A stretch of DNA of 64,000 nt, from NCBI GenBank assembly GCA_019455065.1, contig JACFNC010000001.1, positions 186,001-250,000 on the forward strand, written 5' to 3'. This document shows positions 20,840 to 29,691 of this stretch, one piece after another; position 1 is the stretch's first letter, and each line of letters starts with the position of its first letter. A program made the position numbers and the translations under genes. The stretch is from Rhodospirillales bacterium (GTDB lineage Bacteria; Pseudomonadota; Alphaproteobacteria; Rhodospirillales; Magnetospirillaceae). The notes below the pieces were generated by a model. That model was not told where the DNA came from. It did no database searches and worked only from the letters and a program-made list of their open reading frames with translations.

Positions 20840-21706
20840 GTGATCGGTTCCAGCATCGTGGCCATCCTGTTCTTCGGGGTGGCCTACGGAATGATCCTCT
20901 ATCTGATCTCGGTCGGCCTGTCGGTCACCATGGGATTGATGGGGTTCGTGAACCTTGCCCATGGCGTGTTCGCCATGGCGGGCGGTTACGCCACCGTGTC
21001 GTTGATGAACACGATGGGCGTGCCGTTCTTCCCGTCCCTCGCCCTGGCCTGCATCATCGTGACGGGTATGGGGTTCGTTCTCGAGCGCACCCTGTACTCG
21101 CGCCTCTACGGCGCCACCGAGTTGCGGCAGGTGTTGTTCTCGATCGCCCTTTGCCTGGTGGCCATGGCGATCGTCCGCATCGTGTGGGGCCCCTTGGCGC
21201 AGCCGATCCAGTTGCCCGAGTACCTGACGGGGCAGACTGATATCCTCGGCCAGGCGCTGCCCACCTATCGCCTGTTCCTGGTCGCGTTCGCTGCCATCGT
21301 CATCGGGGGGCTGTGGCTGACCTTCGAGCGAACGCTGTTCGGGGCGCGCATCCGGGCAGCGGTCGACGACCGTGCCATGGCCCAGGCGGTGGGCATCAAC
21401 ACCAAGCGGCTGTTCGCGGCGACCTTCGGCCTTGGCACCGGCCTGGCCGCCCTGGGCGGCGGCTTGGGCGCGGACATCCTGGCCATCGCGCCCGCCTATC
21501 CGCTTCAGCACATCGTGTTGTTCCTAATCGTGGTCGCCGTGGGCGGGCTCGGCAGCATCAAGGGGCCGTTCATCGCCGCGCTGGCCATCGGCGTCTCCGA
21601 CACGGCCTGCAAGTACTTTTTCCCCGAGGTGGGGTCGGTCTTCGTTTTCGCCCTGGTCTTCCTGCTGCTCCTGTGGCGGCCCAACGGCATCATGGAACGT
21701 CGATGA
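20840..21706 (+). CDS. Branched-chain amino-acid-type ABC permease, LivH family
   Basis: 288 residues, GTG start at 20840 behind AGGGGAGGGG. About eight hydrophobic segments and the LivH hallmarks are visible: GLSVTMGLMGFVNLAHGVFAM near the N-terminus, the EAA-like cytoplasmic loop containing RAAVDDRAMAQAVGIN, and the end GSVFVFALVFLLLLWRPNGI. Its stop overlaps the next start by four bases (ATGA), coupling it to the LivM partner. Confidence 0.92.
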   Translation: MIGSSIVAILFFGVAYGMILYLISVGLSVTMGLMGFVNLAHGVFAMAGGYATVSLMNTMGVPFFPSLALACIIVTGMGFVLERTLYSRLYGATELRQVLFSIALCLVAMAIVRIVWGPLAQPIQLPEYLTGQTDILGQALPTYRLFLVAFAAIVIGGLWLTFERTLFGARIRAAVDDRAMAQAVGINTKRLFAATFGLGTGLAALGGGLGADILAIAPAYPLQHIVLFLIVVAVGGLGSIKGPFIAALAIGVSDTACKYFFPEVGSVFVFALVFLLLLWRPNGIMERR

Positions 21707-22701
21707 GTCATCAATCCGCCACCCTGGCCGCCGCCACGCGGCCTGCCGACCCGACAAAGCTGCGGGCCCTGGAGGTCCTGCCGTGGGTGGCGGCACTGAC
21801 CTTCTATTTTGTCGCCCCTGGATACGAGCCTTTGGCCACGCAGGTCTTCGTGATGATCCTGTTTGCCCTCTCGCTCGATCTGCTGGTCGGATTCGCGGGT
21901 ATCGTCACCCTCGGGCACGCCGCCCTGTTCGGCACGGGCGCGTACGCGGCCGGCCTTCTTTCCGTGAACGGGATAACCGATCCGATCGTCACCGCGGTGC
22001 TGGCGACCCTCGCGGCCGCGGCGGTTGGCCTGGTGACCGGGGCGCTGATGCTGCGCACCAAGGGATTGGCCCTGCTCATGCTGTCACTGGCGGCATGTTT
22101 TCTCCTTTACGAGGTGGCCAACCAGGCGACGCCCTGGACGGGCGGCGACGACGGGCTGCAAGGGGTCACCTTCAGCCCTCTCTTTGGCATCTTTCCCTTC
22201 GATTTCCGTGGTCAGACGGCATTCTTCTACAGTCTCGGCGTGCTGTTCCTTGCCTTCCTGGCGATGCGCCGGCTGGTCAACTCGCCCTTCGGCTGGTCGC
22301 TTCGCGGCATTCGCGAGAACGACGGGCGCATGCGTGCCCTCGGATGCCCCATCTACCTGCGCCGCCTGACCGCCTACGTCCTGGCATCCGCGATCGCCGG
22401 GCTGGCCGGGGCGCTTCAGGCGCAGACCACGCAATTCGTCGCACTGCACGTGCTCAGCTTCCAGTTGTCGGGCGACATCCTGATCATGCTCATCCTCGGT
22501 GGCGCCGGAGGCCTGTACGGCGCCTTCATCGGCGTGCCGGTGTACATGCTGGCCCAGGACCTGCTGGCGAAGCAGGACCCGGCCAACTGGTACCTGTGGC
22601 AGGGCGCGATGCTGCTGGCGATCACGTTCTTCGCGCCCGGTGGGCTGACCGCCCTGGCCCAGCAGGCGTTGTCGGCGATCAAGGGGAAGTTGCGGCGATG
22701 A
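21703..22701 (+). CDS. Branched-chain amino-acid-type ABC permease, LivM family
   Basis: 332 residues, ATG at 21703 overlapping the LivH stop. Hydrophobic throughout, with LivM signatures: LSLDLLVGFAGIVTLGHAALFGTGAY near residue 45-70, the RAIREN-like cytoplasmic loop (RGIRENDGRMRALG), and GGAGGLYGAFIGVPVY towards the C-terminus. Forms the membrane pore with the LivH-type protein. Ends in an ATGA overlap with the ATPase gene. Confidence 0.92.
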   Translation: MSHQSATLAAATRPADPTKLRALEVLPWVAALTFYFVAPGYEPLATQVFVMILFALSLDLLVGFAGIVTLGHAALFGTGAYAAGLLSVNGITDPIVTAVLATLAAAAVGLVTGALMLRTKGLALLMLSLAACFLLYEVANQATPWTGGDDGLQGVTFSPLFGIFPFDFRGQTAFFYSLGVLFLAFLAMRRLVNSPFGWSLRGIRENDGRMRALGCPIYLRRLTAYVLASAIAGLAGALQAQTTQFVALHVLSFQLSGDILIMLILGGAGGLYGAFIGVPVYMLAQDLLAKQDPANWYLWQGAMLLAITFFAPGGLTALAQQALSAIKGKLRR

Positions 22702-23459
22702 CGGCCTGTCTCGAGACCCGCGGCCTTACGAAGCTCTTCGGCTCGGTCTGCGTGACCGAGGGCGTCGACTTCCGATTGATGCCGGGCGAGCGGCGCGCCT
22801 TGATCGGTCCCAACGGGGCCGGCAAGACGACGATGATCAACCTGCTGACCGGCCGCCTCCGCCCGTCGTCGGGAAGTGTATTCCTGCACGGGATTGACGT
22901 TACCCGTCTTGGCGAAGCGCGGCGGATAAAGCGCGGGATCGGCCGCACGTTCCAGATCACGTCGCTGTTCCCGGCGCTTTCGGTGCGCGAGAACGTGTAT
23001 CTGGCCGTGGCCGAGCGCGACGGCATTGCGGCCCGCATGTTTCGTCCGGCCTTCGGGTGGAAGCCTCAGCTTCAGCGCGTGGACGAACTTCTGGAGCGCT
23101 TCCACCTGTCCGACGTGGCCAACGAAACCGTTCAGCTCTTGCCCTATGGCAAGCAGCGCCTGCTCGAATTCGCGGTTAGTCTGGCCCTCAAGCCGACGAT
23201 CCTGCTGCTCGACGAGCCGGCGGCCGGCCTGCCGACCGCCGAGGCGGCGATCATCCTGGAGGTGATCGATCGGCTGCCGAAGGACGTGACCGTGTTGCTG
23301 ATCGACCATGACATGGACCTCGTCTTCCGTTTCGCCCAGCGGATAACCGTGTTGGTGCGCGGCCGGATCCTGGCCGAGGGGACGCCGGCCGAGATCGCCG
23401 CGGACGGACGTGTGCGGCAAGCCTATCTGGGGGAGGGTGGGCATGGCCGACATCCTTAG
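22698..23459 (+). CDS. ABC transporter ATPase, LivG family
   Basis: 253 residues. Walker A GPNGAGKTT (near residue 37-45), the LivG-type insert after GRTFQITSLFPALSV, a signature region reading LLPYGKQRLLEFAVSLA instead of a canonical LSGGQ, Walker B ILLLDEPAAGL and the switch histidine in LIDHDMDLVF. Couples ATP hydrolysis to import through the two permeases. The start overlaps the LivM stop by four bases; the 3' end overlaps the next ATPase gene by 17 bases. Confidence 0.92.
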   Translation: MTACLETRGLTKLFGSVCVTEGVDFRLMPGERRALIGPNGAGKTTMINLLTGRLRPSSGSVFLHGIDVTRLGEARRIKRGIGRTFQITSLFPALSVRENVYLAVAERDGIAARMFRPAFGWKPQLQRVDELLERFHLSDVANETVQLLPYGKQRLLEFAVSLALKPTILLLDEPAAGLPTAEAAIILEVIDRLPKDVTVLLIDHDMDLVFRFAQRITVLVRGRILAEGTPAEIAADGRVRQAYLGEGGHGRHP

Positions 23460-24180
23460 GCTCGACGGAGTCACGGCCGGATACGGCCAGACCGTCATCC
23501 TCGATGACCTTTCCCTGACGCTGCCGGCCGGGGGCTTGCTGGCGGTACTGGGGCGAAACGGCGTCGGCAAGTCGACCCTGATGAAGACCATCATTGGGCA
23601 GACACAGCTTCATCGCGGCACGATCAGCTTCGATGGCAATTGCATCAATTCCCTGGCGAGTCACCTGCGCTCGGACCTTGGGGTCGGTTACGTCCCTCAG
23701 GAACGCAACATCTTCGCCTCGCTGACCGTAGAGGAAAATCTGCTGGTGGCGGCGCGGCCCGGCCGTTGGACGGTGCAGGGGGTCTTCGAGTTGTTTCCTA
23801 ACCTCGGGGAACGCCGGAAGAACCGCGGCAACGAGATTTCGGGCGGCGAACAACAGATGCTGACCATCGGCCGGGCGCTTGTGGGCAATCCGCGGCTGCT
23901 GCTTCTCGACGAACCGATGGAGGGGCTGGCGCCGGTCATCGTCGACGAGTTGCTGGCGGCGCTGGGCGTGCTCTGCCAGGACGGCAGCCTCGCCATCATC
24001 CTGGTCGAGCAGTACGTCCGCCTCGCGCTCGAGTTCGCGCCGCGCACCGTCGTGCTCGACCGTGGCCGTATCGTCTTCGACGGCGAGTCCGCGCGGCTGG
24101 CCGCCGACCCCGAAATGATGGCCACCCTTCTCGGCGCCTCGGGCGCGGTTTCGGAAGAACGGACGGTGGCCGCCGGTTGA
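23443..24180 (+). CDS. ABC transporter ATPase, LivF family
   Basis: 245 residues from the ATG at 23443 inside the 3' end of the LivG gene. Walker A GRNGVGKST, LivF-type GYVPQERNIFASLTVEENL, signature NEISGGEQQMLTIGRAL, Walker B LLLDEPMEGLAP and switch region ILVEQYVRLAL. Completes the importer (binding protein, two permeases, two ATPases). 32 bases separate it from the M24 gene. Confidence 0.92.
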   Translation: MADILRLDGVTAGYGQTVILDDLSLTLPAGGLLAVLGRNGVGKSTLMKTIIGQTQLHRGTISFDGNCINSLASHLRSDLGVGYVPQERNIFASLTVEENLLVAARPGRWTVQGVFELFPNLGERRKNRGNEISGGEQQMLTIGRALVGNPRLLLLDEPMEGLAPVIVDELLAALGVLCQDGSLAIILVEQYVRLALEFAPRTVVLDRGRIVFDGESARLAADPEMMATLLGASGAVSEERTVAAG

Positions 24181-24212
24181 CGGCGGCAGACCCAACCACA
24201 GGAGGCAGACCA

Positions 24213-25469
24213 ATGAAGTACAATCGTCCGCACGCCACGGCCACCTGGGGAACCATGGCCAAGGATTGGGAACGGGGCATCGACTACGACCGCCTCATCC
24301 GCGAGCGTTTCGAAAGGGCGCAGGCGGCGGTCAAGGCGGCCGGCCTGGGGGCGGTGGTGTGCTTCAACTTCGACAACATCCGCTACGTCACCGGTACGCA
24401 TATCGGCGAATGGGCGCGCGACAAGTTCGACCGCTACGCCATCTGCCCAGCCGACGGCCGTCCGTTCCTGTGGGATCCGGCGCCGCCAGCCAAGCGCCTC
24501 AACTCGCCCTTCATCGCCGACCGCGTGGCGGCGCCGATCAGCACCATGCAGGGCGCGTTGCCGCCGGCGATGCGGGTGCAGGACGATTTCGCCCGGCAGA
24601 TCAAGCGCATGCTCGTCGAGTACGGGGTTGCCAACCAGCCGATCGGCGTCGACCTGCTGGACCTGCCGATGCTGCGCGCCCTGGAGGCCGAGGGGCTCGA
24701 GGTGGTGGACGGCCAGCAGGCGATGCTCGATGCCCGCGAGATCAAGACCCGGGACGAGATCGAACTGCTCAAGCTGGCGGCGGCGATGGTCGACGCCACC
24801 TATGTGGACATCGCCAAGGCGATCCGGCCCGGCACCCGCGAGAATGAACTGGTGGCGATCGCCCATGACCGTCTGTTCCGCCTCGGCTCGGAGCGCGTCG
24901 AGTGCGTCAACTCGGTGGCCGGCCCGCGCGGCAAGCCGCATTCGCACACCTTCTCGGACCGCATCATCCAGCCCGGGGACATGGTGTTCCTCGACATCAT
25001 GCATTCCTACAACGGCTACCGCACCTGCTACTACCGCACCTTCATCTGCGGCCTGCCCAACAAGCATCAGATCGAGGCCTACGAGACCTGCTCGAAATGG
25101 GTGAGTGCGGCCATCGACGTCATCAAGCCGGGGGCGACCGTCGACGACGTGGCCGCGGTATGGCCCAGTGCGCAGGAGTTCGGCTATGCCGACGAGGAAG
25201 AGGCGTTCCTTCTGCAATACGGCCACGGCATCGGCCTGTCGCTGTGGGAGCGGCCGATCCTCACCAAGCGTTTCCGGGGGCAGCAGACCGTGCTGAAGGA
25301 GGGTATGGTGTTCGCCGTCGAGTGCTGGAAAGGGGCCGAGGACGGCTCGGGCGCGGCGCGCATCGAGGAGGAGGTGGTGGTCACCGCCGACGGCTGCGAG
25401 GTCATCACCAATTTCCCGTCCGACCGGCTGATCTCCTGCGGGTTGCCGGGCTGCGACGTGTTCTTCTGA
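24213..25469 (+). CDS. M24-fold (creatinase/aminopeptidase P-like) hydrolase with an altered metal site
   Basis: 418 residues from the ATG at 24213 behind AGGAGG. The N-terminal creatinase domain (about 1-165) has FDNIRYVTGTHIGEW, and the C-terminal pita-bread domain (about 170-418) has the QPGDMVFLDIMHSYNGY strand, GHGIGLSLWE, VECWKG and RIEEEVVV. In metallo-M24 enzymes the ligands are D, D, H, E, E. Here the second Asp is replaced (GYRTCYYRTF, Cys in its place), so a normal dinuclear metal site is doubtful. Creatinase-like members hydrolyse C-N bonds without metal, and DMSP lyase DddP is a relative. Substrate unknown; its place after the importer suggests it acts on the imported compound. 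Confidence 0.8.
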   Translation: MKYNRPHATATWGTMAKDWERGIDYDRLIRERFERAQAAVKAAGLGAVVCFNFDNIRYVTGTHIGEWARDKFDRYAICPADGRPFLWDPAPPAKRLNSPFIADRVAAPISTMQGALPPAMRVQDDFARQIKRMLVEYGVANQPIGVDLLDLPMLRALEAEGLEVVDGQQAMLDAREIKTRDEIELLKLAAAMVDATYVDIAKAIRPGTRENELVAIAHDRLFRLGSERVECVNSVAGPRGKPHSHTFSDRIIQPGDMVFLDIMHSYNGYRTCYYRTFICGLPNKHQIEAYETCSKWVSAAIDVIKPGATVDDVAAVWPSAQEFGYADEEEAFLLQYGHGIGLSLWERPILTKRFRGQQTVLKEGMVFAVECWKGAEDGSGAARIEEEVVVTADGCEVITNFPSDRLISCGLPGCDVFF

Positions 25470-25481
25470 TCGGGGGCGGCG

Positions 25482-26945
25482 ATGATCACGTTGCGTGACG
25501 CGGCGCTTCTGCGCCAGCAATGCTACATCGGCGGTTCCTGGGTCGGGCCCGGTCCGGGCGGCGCCATTCAGGTAACCAATCCGGCCAACGGGAAGGTGCT
25601 GGGCTCGGTGCCCAAACTGGGCGCCGGTGAAACGCGCGAGGCCATCGCCGCCGCCAACGCGGCCTGGCCGGCGTGGCGCGCCAAGACGGCCAAGGAGCGC
25701 TCGGCGATCCTGCGCCGCTGGTACGACCTCATGCTGGCCAACGCCGACGATCTGGCGGCGATCATGACCGCCGAACAGGGCAAGCCGCTGGCCGAGGCGC
25801 GCGGCGAGATCGTGTATGGCGCGAGCTTCGTGGAGTGGTTCGCCGAGGAGGCCAAGCGGGTCTATGGCGACGTGATCCCGGAAAACGTCGCGGGCCGCAA
25901 GATCCTGGTCACCAAGGAGCCGATCGGCGTGGTGGCCGCCATCACGCCCTGGAACTTCCCCAACGCCATGATCACGCGCAAATGCGCCCCGGCGCTGGCG
26001 GCCGGCTGCCCGGTGGTGATCAAGCCGGCGAGCCAGACCCCGTTCTCGGCTCTGGCGCTGGCGGAACTCGCCGAGCGCGCCGGCTTCCCGCCGGGGGTGT
26101 TCAACGTGGTTACCGGCTCGGCCGAGGCCATCGGCGGTGAACTCACCGGCAATCCGACAGTGCGCAAGCTGACCTTCACCGGCTCGACCGAGATCGGCAA
26201 GGTCTTGATGGCGCAGTGCGCCGGCACGGTGAAGAAGGTGTCGCTGGAACTGGGCGGAAACGCGCCCTTCATCGTCTTCGACGATGCCGACCTCGACGCC
26301 GCGGTGGCGGGCGCCATGGCCTCCAAGTACCGCAACACCGGCCAGACCTGCGTGTGCGCCAACCGCCTGCTGGTTCAGGATCGCGTCTACGACGCCTTCG
26401 CCGAAAAATTGGCGCGGGCGGTGGCCGCCCTCAAGGTGGCCGACGGCTTTGCCGAAGGCGCGCAGCAGGGGCCCTTGATCGACATGGCGGCGGTGGAGAA
26501 GGTCGAAAGCCATGTCGCGGACGCCGTCGCCAAGGGCGCGCGCGTGGTGTTGGGCGGCAAGCGCCACGCCCTGGGCGGCAGCTTCTTCGAGCCCACTATC
26601 CTGGCCGACGTGACCCCTGCGATGATGGTGGCGCGGGAGGAGACCTTCGGCCCGGTGGCGCCCCTGTTCCGCTTCCGCACCGAAGACGAGGCCGTCCGCA
26701 TGGCCAACGACACCGAGTTCGGGCTGGCCGCCTATTTCTACAGCCGCGACATCGGCCGTGTGTGGCGGGTGGCGGAGGCCCTGGAATACGGCATCGTCGG
26801 CATCAACGAGGGCATCATCTCGACCGAGGTGGCGCCGTTCGGCGGCGTCAAGGAGTCCGGCATCGGCCGCGAGGGCAGCAAGTACGGTATCGACGACTTC
26901 GTCGAGGTCAAGTATCTGTGCATGGGGGGACTCGGGCATGCCTGA
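25482..26945 (+). CDS. NAD(P)-dependent aldehyde dehydrogenase, succinate-semialdehyde dehydrogenase type
   Basis: 487 residues. ALDH landmarks: [12 protein letters not shown], the Rossmann [11 protein letters not shown], general base Glu in [13 protein letters not shown], and catalytic Cys in [14 protein letters not shown]. The second Cys two residues on is typical of GabD-type succinate-semialdehyde dehydrogenases. The C-terminal [16 protein letters not shown] is intact. It would feed a C4 semialdehyde into the TCA cycle as succinate, consistent with a ring-fission pathway. The stop overlaps the next gene by 8 bases. Confidence 0.88.
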   Translation: MITLRDAALLRQQCYIGGSWVGPGPGGAIQVTNPANGKVLGSVPKLGAGETREAIAAANAAWPAWRAKTAKERSAILRRWYDLMLANADDLAAIMTAEQGKPLAEARGEIVYGASFVEWFAEEAKRVYGDVIPENVAGRKILVTKEPIGVVAAITPWNFPNAMITRKCAPALAAGCPVVIKPASQTPFSALALAELAERAGFPPGVFNVVTGSAEAIGGELTGNPTVRKLTFTGSTEIGKVLMAQCAGTVKKVSLELGGNAPFIVFDDADLDAAVAGAMASKYRNTGQTCVCANRLLVQDRVYDAFAEKLARAVAALKVADGFAEGAQQGPLIDMAAVEKVESHVADAVAKGARVVLGGKRHALGGSFFEPTILADVTPAMMVAREETFGPVAPLFRFRTEDEAVRMANDTEFGLAAYFYSRDIGRVWRVAEALEYGIVGINEGIISTEVAPFGGVKESGIGREGSKYGIDDFVEVKYLCMGGLGHA

Positions 26946-29130
26946 CATCATCGAACTTGCCCCCGCCGCCCCATGGCAGGAAATCCGCAGCACCGCCGCC
27001 GATTGGGACCAGGCCGACCCCCGCGGCCTGCTGCGGATGCTGCACCATCTCCACCTCATCCGCGCGTTCGAGGAGACGGTGCTCGAACTGGAGAGCGAGG
27101 GGCTGGTGCACGGCCCCGCGCATGTCAGCATCGGCCAGGAGGGGGGTGCCGTCGCCTCGATCTCGCTGCTCGGGGCGGGCGACCTGGTCACCGGCTCGCA
27201 CCGCGGCCATCACCAGCATCTGGCCAAGGGTCTGCGCTATGTGGACGACGGCACGGCCGATCGGAGGGGCCGAGATCTCTCGGAGCCCGTGGCCACCTTC
27301 CTCCGCCGCAGCCTGGCCGAGATCATGGGGCTGTCCGAGGGTTACTGCGGCGGCCGCGGCGGCTCCATGCACATTCGCTGGACCGAGGCCGGGGTCTACG
27401 GCACCAACGCCATCGTCGGCGGCGGCGTGCCGCTGGCGACGGGGCTGGCCTGGGCCAAGAAGCGGCAGGGGCGGGGAGAGGTCGTATTCTCCTATTTCGG
27501 GGACGGCGCGGCCAACATCGGCGCGGTGCCTGAATCGATGAACATGGCGGGCCTCTGGGACCTACCGATCTGCTTTTTCATCGAAAACAACGCCTATGCG
27601 GTCTCGACGACGGTGGAGGAGGCGACCCGCGAGACGCGGCTGTCGGCGCGTGGCGGGGCGTTCGCGATACCGTCGTTCCGCGTCGACGGCATGGACCCCC
27701 TGGCCGTGCAGGCGGCCACCGCCAAGGCGCTGGAGTTGATGCGGGCGGGCAAGGGGCCGGTTGTCATCGAAGCCGTTCTCTACCGCTTTCTCCACCATAG
27801 CGGCCCGCTGCCGGGCAGCGCCTTCGGCTATCGCAGCAAGGAGGAGGAGGCGGCGTGGCGCCAGCGCGACGCCACCGCCCGTCTGGCGCGCGAGATGATT
27901 TCGCGTGACTGGCTGACCGAGGATGAAGACGCCGCCCTGCGCGGCGCCGCCCAGGAGGCGATGCGCGGCGTGGCGGCTCAGCTTACCGAGGCCGACGGGA
28001 ACCGCCGCCGCATCATTCCCGCCCTGTGGCCCGGTCTGGAATTTCGCGACCAGGGCGTGAGAGGAGACCTGAGGGAATTCGCGGAAGCCCGTTTCGAAGA
28101 GGCGGAGACGGCGAGCGGGTCGGTCGGCGAGGTGAAATTCATCGACGCGGTGGCCGGGGTTATGAACCGCCGCATGGAGGACGACCCGCGCATCGTGGTT
28201 TTCGGCGAGGACATCCATCGGCTCAAGGGCGGCACCAACGGCGCCACCCGTGGGCTGGCGGCCCGGTTCCCTGATCGCATCGTGCCCACGCCGATCGCCG
28301 AACAGGGATTCGTGGGGGTGGCCGGCGGTATCGCGCTGGACGGCACCTATCGGCCGGTGGTCGAATTGATGTACGCCGACTTCACCCTGGTCGCGGCCGA
28401 CCAGGTGTTCAACCAGATTGCCAAGGCGCGCCACATGTACGGCGGCGAGCGCGGCGTGCCCCTGGTGCTGCGTACCAAATGCGCCATCGGAACCGGCTAC
28501 GGCTCGCAGCATTCCATGGACCCGGCCGGGCTATATGCGATGTGGCCGGGCTGGCGCATCGTCGCCCCTTCGAATCCGTTCGATTATGTGGGCCTGATGA
28601 ACAGCGCCCTGCGCTGCGAGGACCCGGTGCTGGTGATCGAGCATGTCGGGCTTTACACGTCGGCCGGCGTCGGACCGCTCGAGGACTACGACTACTTCGT
28701 CCCTTTCGGCAAGGCCAAGGTGGTGCGGACCGGTTCGGCGGTCACCGTGCTCACCTATCTGGCCATGACCCCGCTGGCGGTGCAGGTGGCGGACGAGGGC
28801 GGCATCGACGCCGAAGTCGTTGATCTTCGCTCGCTCGACCGGGCCGGGCTGGACTGGGAAACGATCGGCGCCAGCGTCCGCAAGACAGGCAACGTCTTGA
28901 TCCTGGAACAGGGCTCACAGACCGCCTCGTACGGCGGCATGCTGGCCGACGAGGTGCAGCGGCGGTTCTTCGACTGGCTGGACGCGCCGGTGCAGCGCAT
29001 TCACGGCGGAGAGGCCTCGCCCACGGTATCCAAGGTGCTGGAACGGGCCGCCTTCGTCGGCGCCGAGGAGGTTGGCGCCGGGCTCGCCCGCGCCCTGGCC
29101 GAAGTGGGCCGGTCGCTGGCCGCGGAATAG
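26938..29130 (+). CDS. Fused E1 alpha-beta subunit of a 2-oxoacid/diketone dehydrogenase complex
   Basis: 730 residues. Positions ~25-345 form an E1 alpha module ([25 protein letters not shown], ThDP/Mg motif [13 protein letters not shown] ending [12 protein letters not shown]); ~400-730 form an E1 beta module ([56 protein letters not shown]). This differs from the separate pdhA/pdhB upstream and from homodimeric AceE. Together with the E2 at 29692 and lpd at 30969 it can form a second complex. In known anaerobic resorcinol clusters an E1-E2-E3-like enzyme cleaves hydroxybenzoquinone, which is my favoured role here; acetoin or pyruvate is an alternative. Confidence 0.85.
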   Translation: MPDIIELAPAAPWQEIRSTAADWDQADPRGLLRMLHHLHLIRAFEETVLELESEGLVHGPAHVSIGQEGGAVASISLLGAGDLVTGSHRGHHQHLAKGLRYVDDGTADRRGRDLSEPVATFLRRSLAEIMGLSEGYCGGRGGSMHIRWTEAGVYGTNAIVGGGVPLATGLAWAKKRQGRGEVVFSYFGDGAANIGAVPESMNMAGLWDLPICFFIENNAYAVSTTVEEATRETRLSARGGAFAIPSFRVDGMDPLAVQAATAKALELMRAGKGPVVIEAVLYRFLHHSGPLPGSAFGYRSKEEEAAWRQRDATARLAREMISRDWLTEDEDAALRGAAQEAMRGVAAQLTEADGNRRRIIPALWPGLEFRDQGVRGDLREFAEARFEEAETASGSVGEVKFIDAVAGVMNRRMEDDPRIVVFGEDIHRLKGGTNGATRGLAARFPDRIVPTPIAEQGFVGVAGGIALDGTYRPVVELMYADFTLVAADQVFNQIAKARHMYGGERGVPLVLRTKCAIGTGYGSQHSMDPAGLYAMWPGWRIVAPSNPFDYVGLMNSALRCEDPVLVIEHVGLYTSAGVGPLEDYDYFVPFGKAKVVRTGSAVTVLTYLAMTPLAVQVADEGGIDAEVVDLRSLDRAGLDWETIGASVRKTGNVLILEQGSQTASYGGMLADEVQRRFFDWLDAPVQRIHGGEASPTVSKVLERAAFVGAEEVGAGLARALAEVGRSLAAE

Positions 29131-29141
29131 AGGAGCGTCGC

Positions 29142-29687
29142 ATGTCCGACAAGAAAACGCGGGGTCTGCCCGGATTGCGCGGGACCGACCATATCGGCTT
29201 CACCGTTCCCAACCTCGACGAGGCGGTGAAGTTTTTCGTCGAGATTCTCGGTTGCGAGCCATTTTACGAGCTTGGGCCGTTCCAGTCCGATGGCGACTGG
29301 ATGGCCACGCATCTGAACGTGCATCCGCGCACCGTCATGCGCCGCCTCAAGTTCGTACGCTGCGGCTTCGGGTCGAATTTCGAGATATTCGAGTATGTGG
29401 CACCGGACCAGAACGGCGAGCAGCCGCACAACAGCGACATCGGCGGGCATCATCTGGCGTTCTACGTCGACGACATGGACGAGGCGGTCGCCTATCTGAG
29501 GAGCAAGGGCATCCGCGTCCTGGGGGAACCGACGGTGCGCACCTCGGGGCCGAACGGCGGGCAGACCTGGGTCTACTTCCTGTCGCCCTGGGGAATGCAG
29601 TTCGAGCTGGTGAGCTTCCCGAACGGCAAGGGCTACGAGCGCGACACGGACGCGCGTCTGTGGCATCCCGCGCATCCGGAGCGTTGA
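29142..29687 (+). CDS. VOC-superfamily (glyoxalase/dioxygenase fold) protein
   Basis: 181 residues with two beta-alpha-beta-beta-beta halves: first TDHIGFTVPNLDEAVKFFVEIL (His17 as candidate ligand), second GGHHLAFYVDDMDEAVAYL and WGMQFELVSFPNG (Glu as candidate ligand). This metal arrangement fits glyoxalase I-like lyases, methylmalonyl-CoA epimerase-like enzymes or small ring-cleaving dioxygenases. It sits 11 bases after the fused E1 gene and 4 bases before the second E2, i.e. inside the complex operon, so a role on a pathway intermediate is likely. Specific activity not determinable. Confidence 0.85.
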   Translation: MSDKKTRGLPGLRGTDHIGFTVPNLDEAVKFFVEILGCEPFYELGPFQSDGDWMATHLNVHPRTVMRRLKFVRCGFGSNFEIFEYVAPDQNGEQPHNSDIGGHHLAFYVDDMDEAVAYLRSKGIRVLGEPTVRTSGPNGGQTWVYFLSPWGMQFELVSFPNGKGYERDTDARLWHPAHPER

Positions 29688-29691
29688 CGCC

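Noticed and set aside
23697-27191. A 3.5-kb minus-strand open frame opposite the livF, M24 and aldehyde dehydrogenase genes.
   Set aside because: Translation is His/Arg/Gly/Asp-rich without domains, typical of antisense frames in high-GC DNA; the plus-strand genes are clear.
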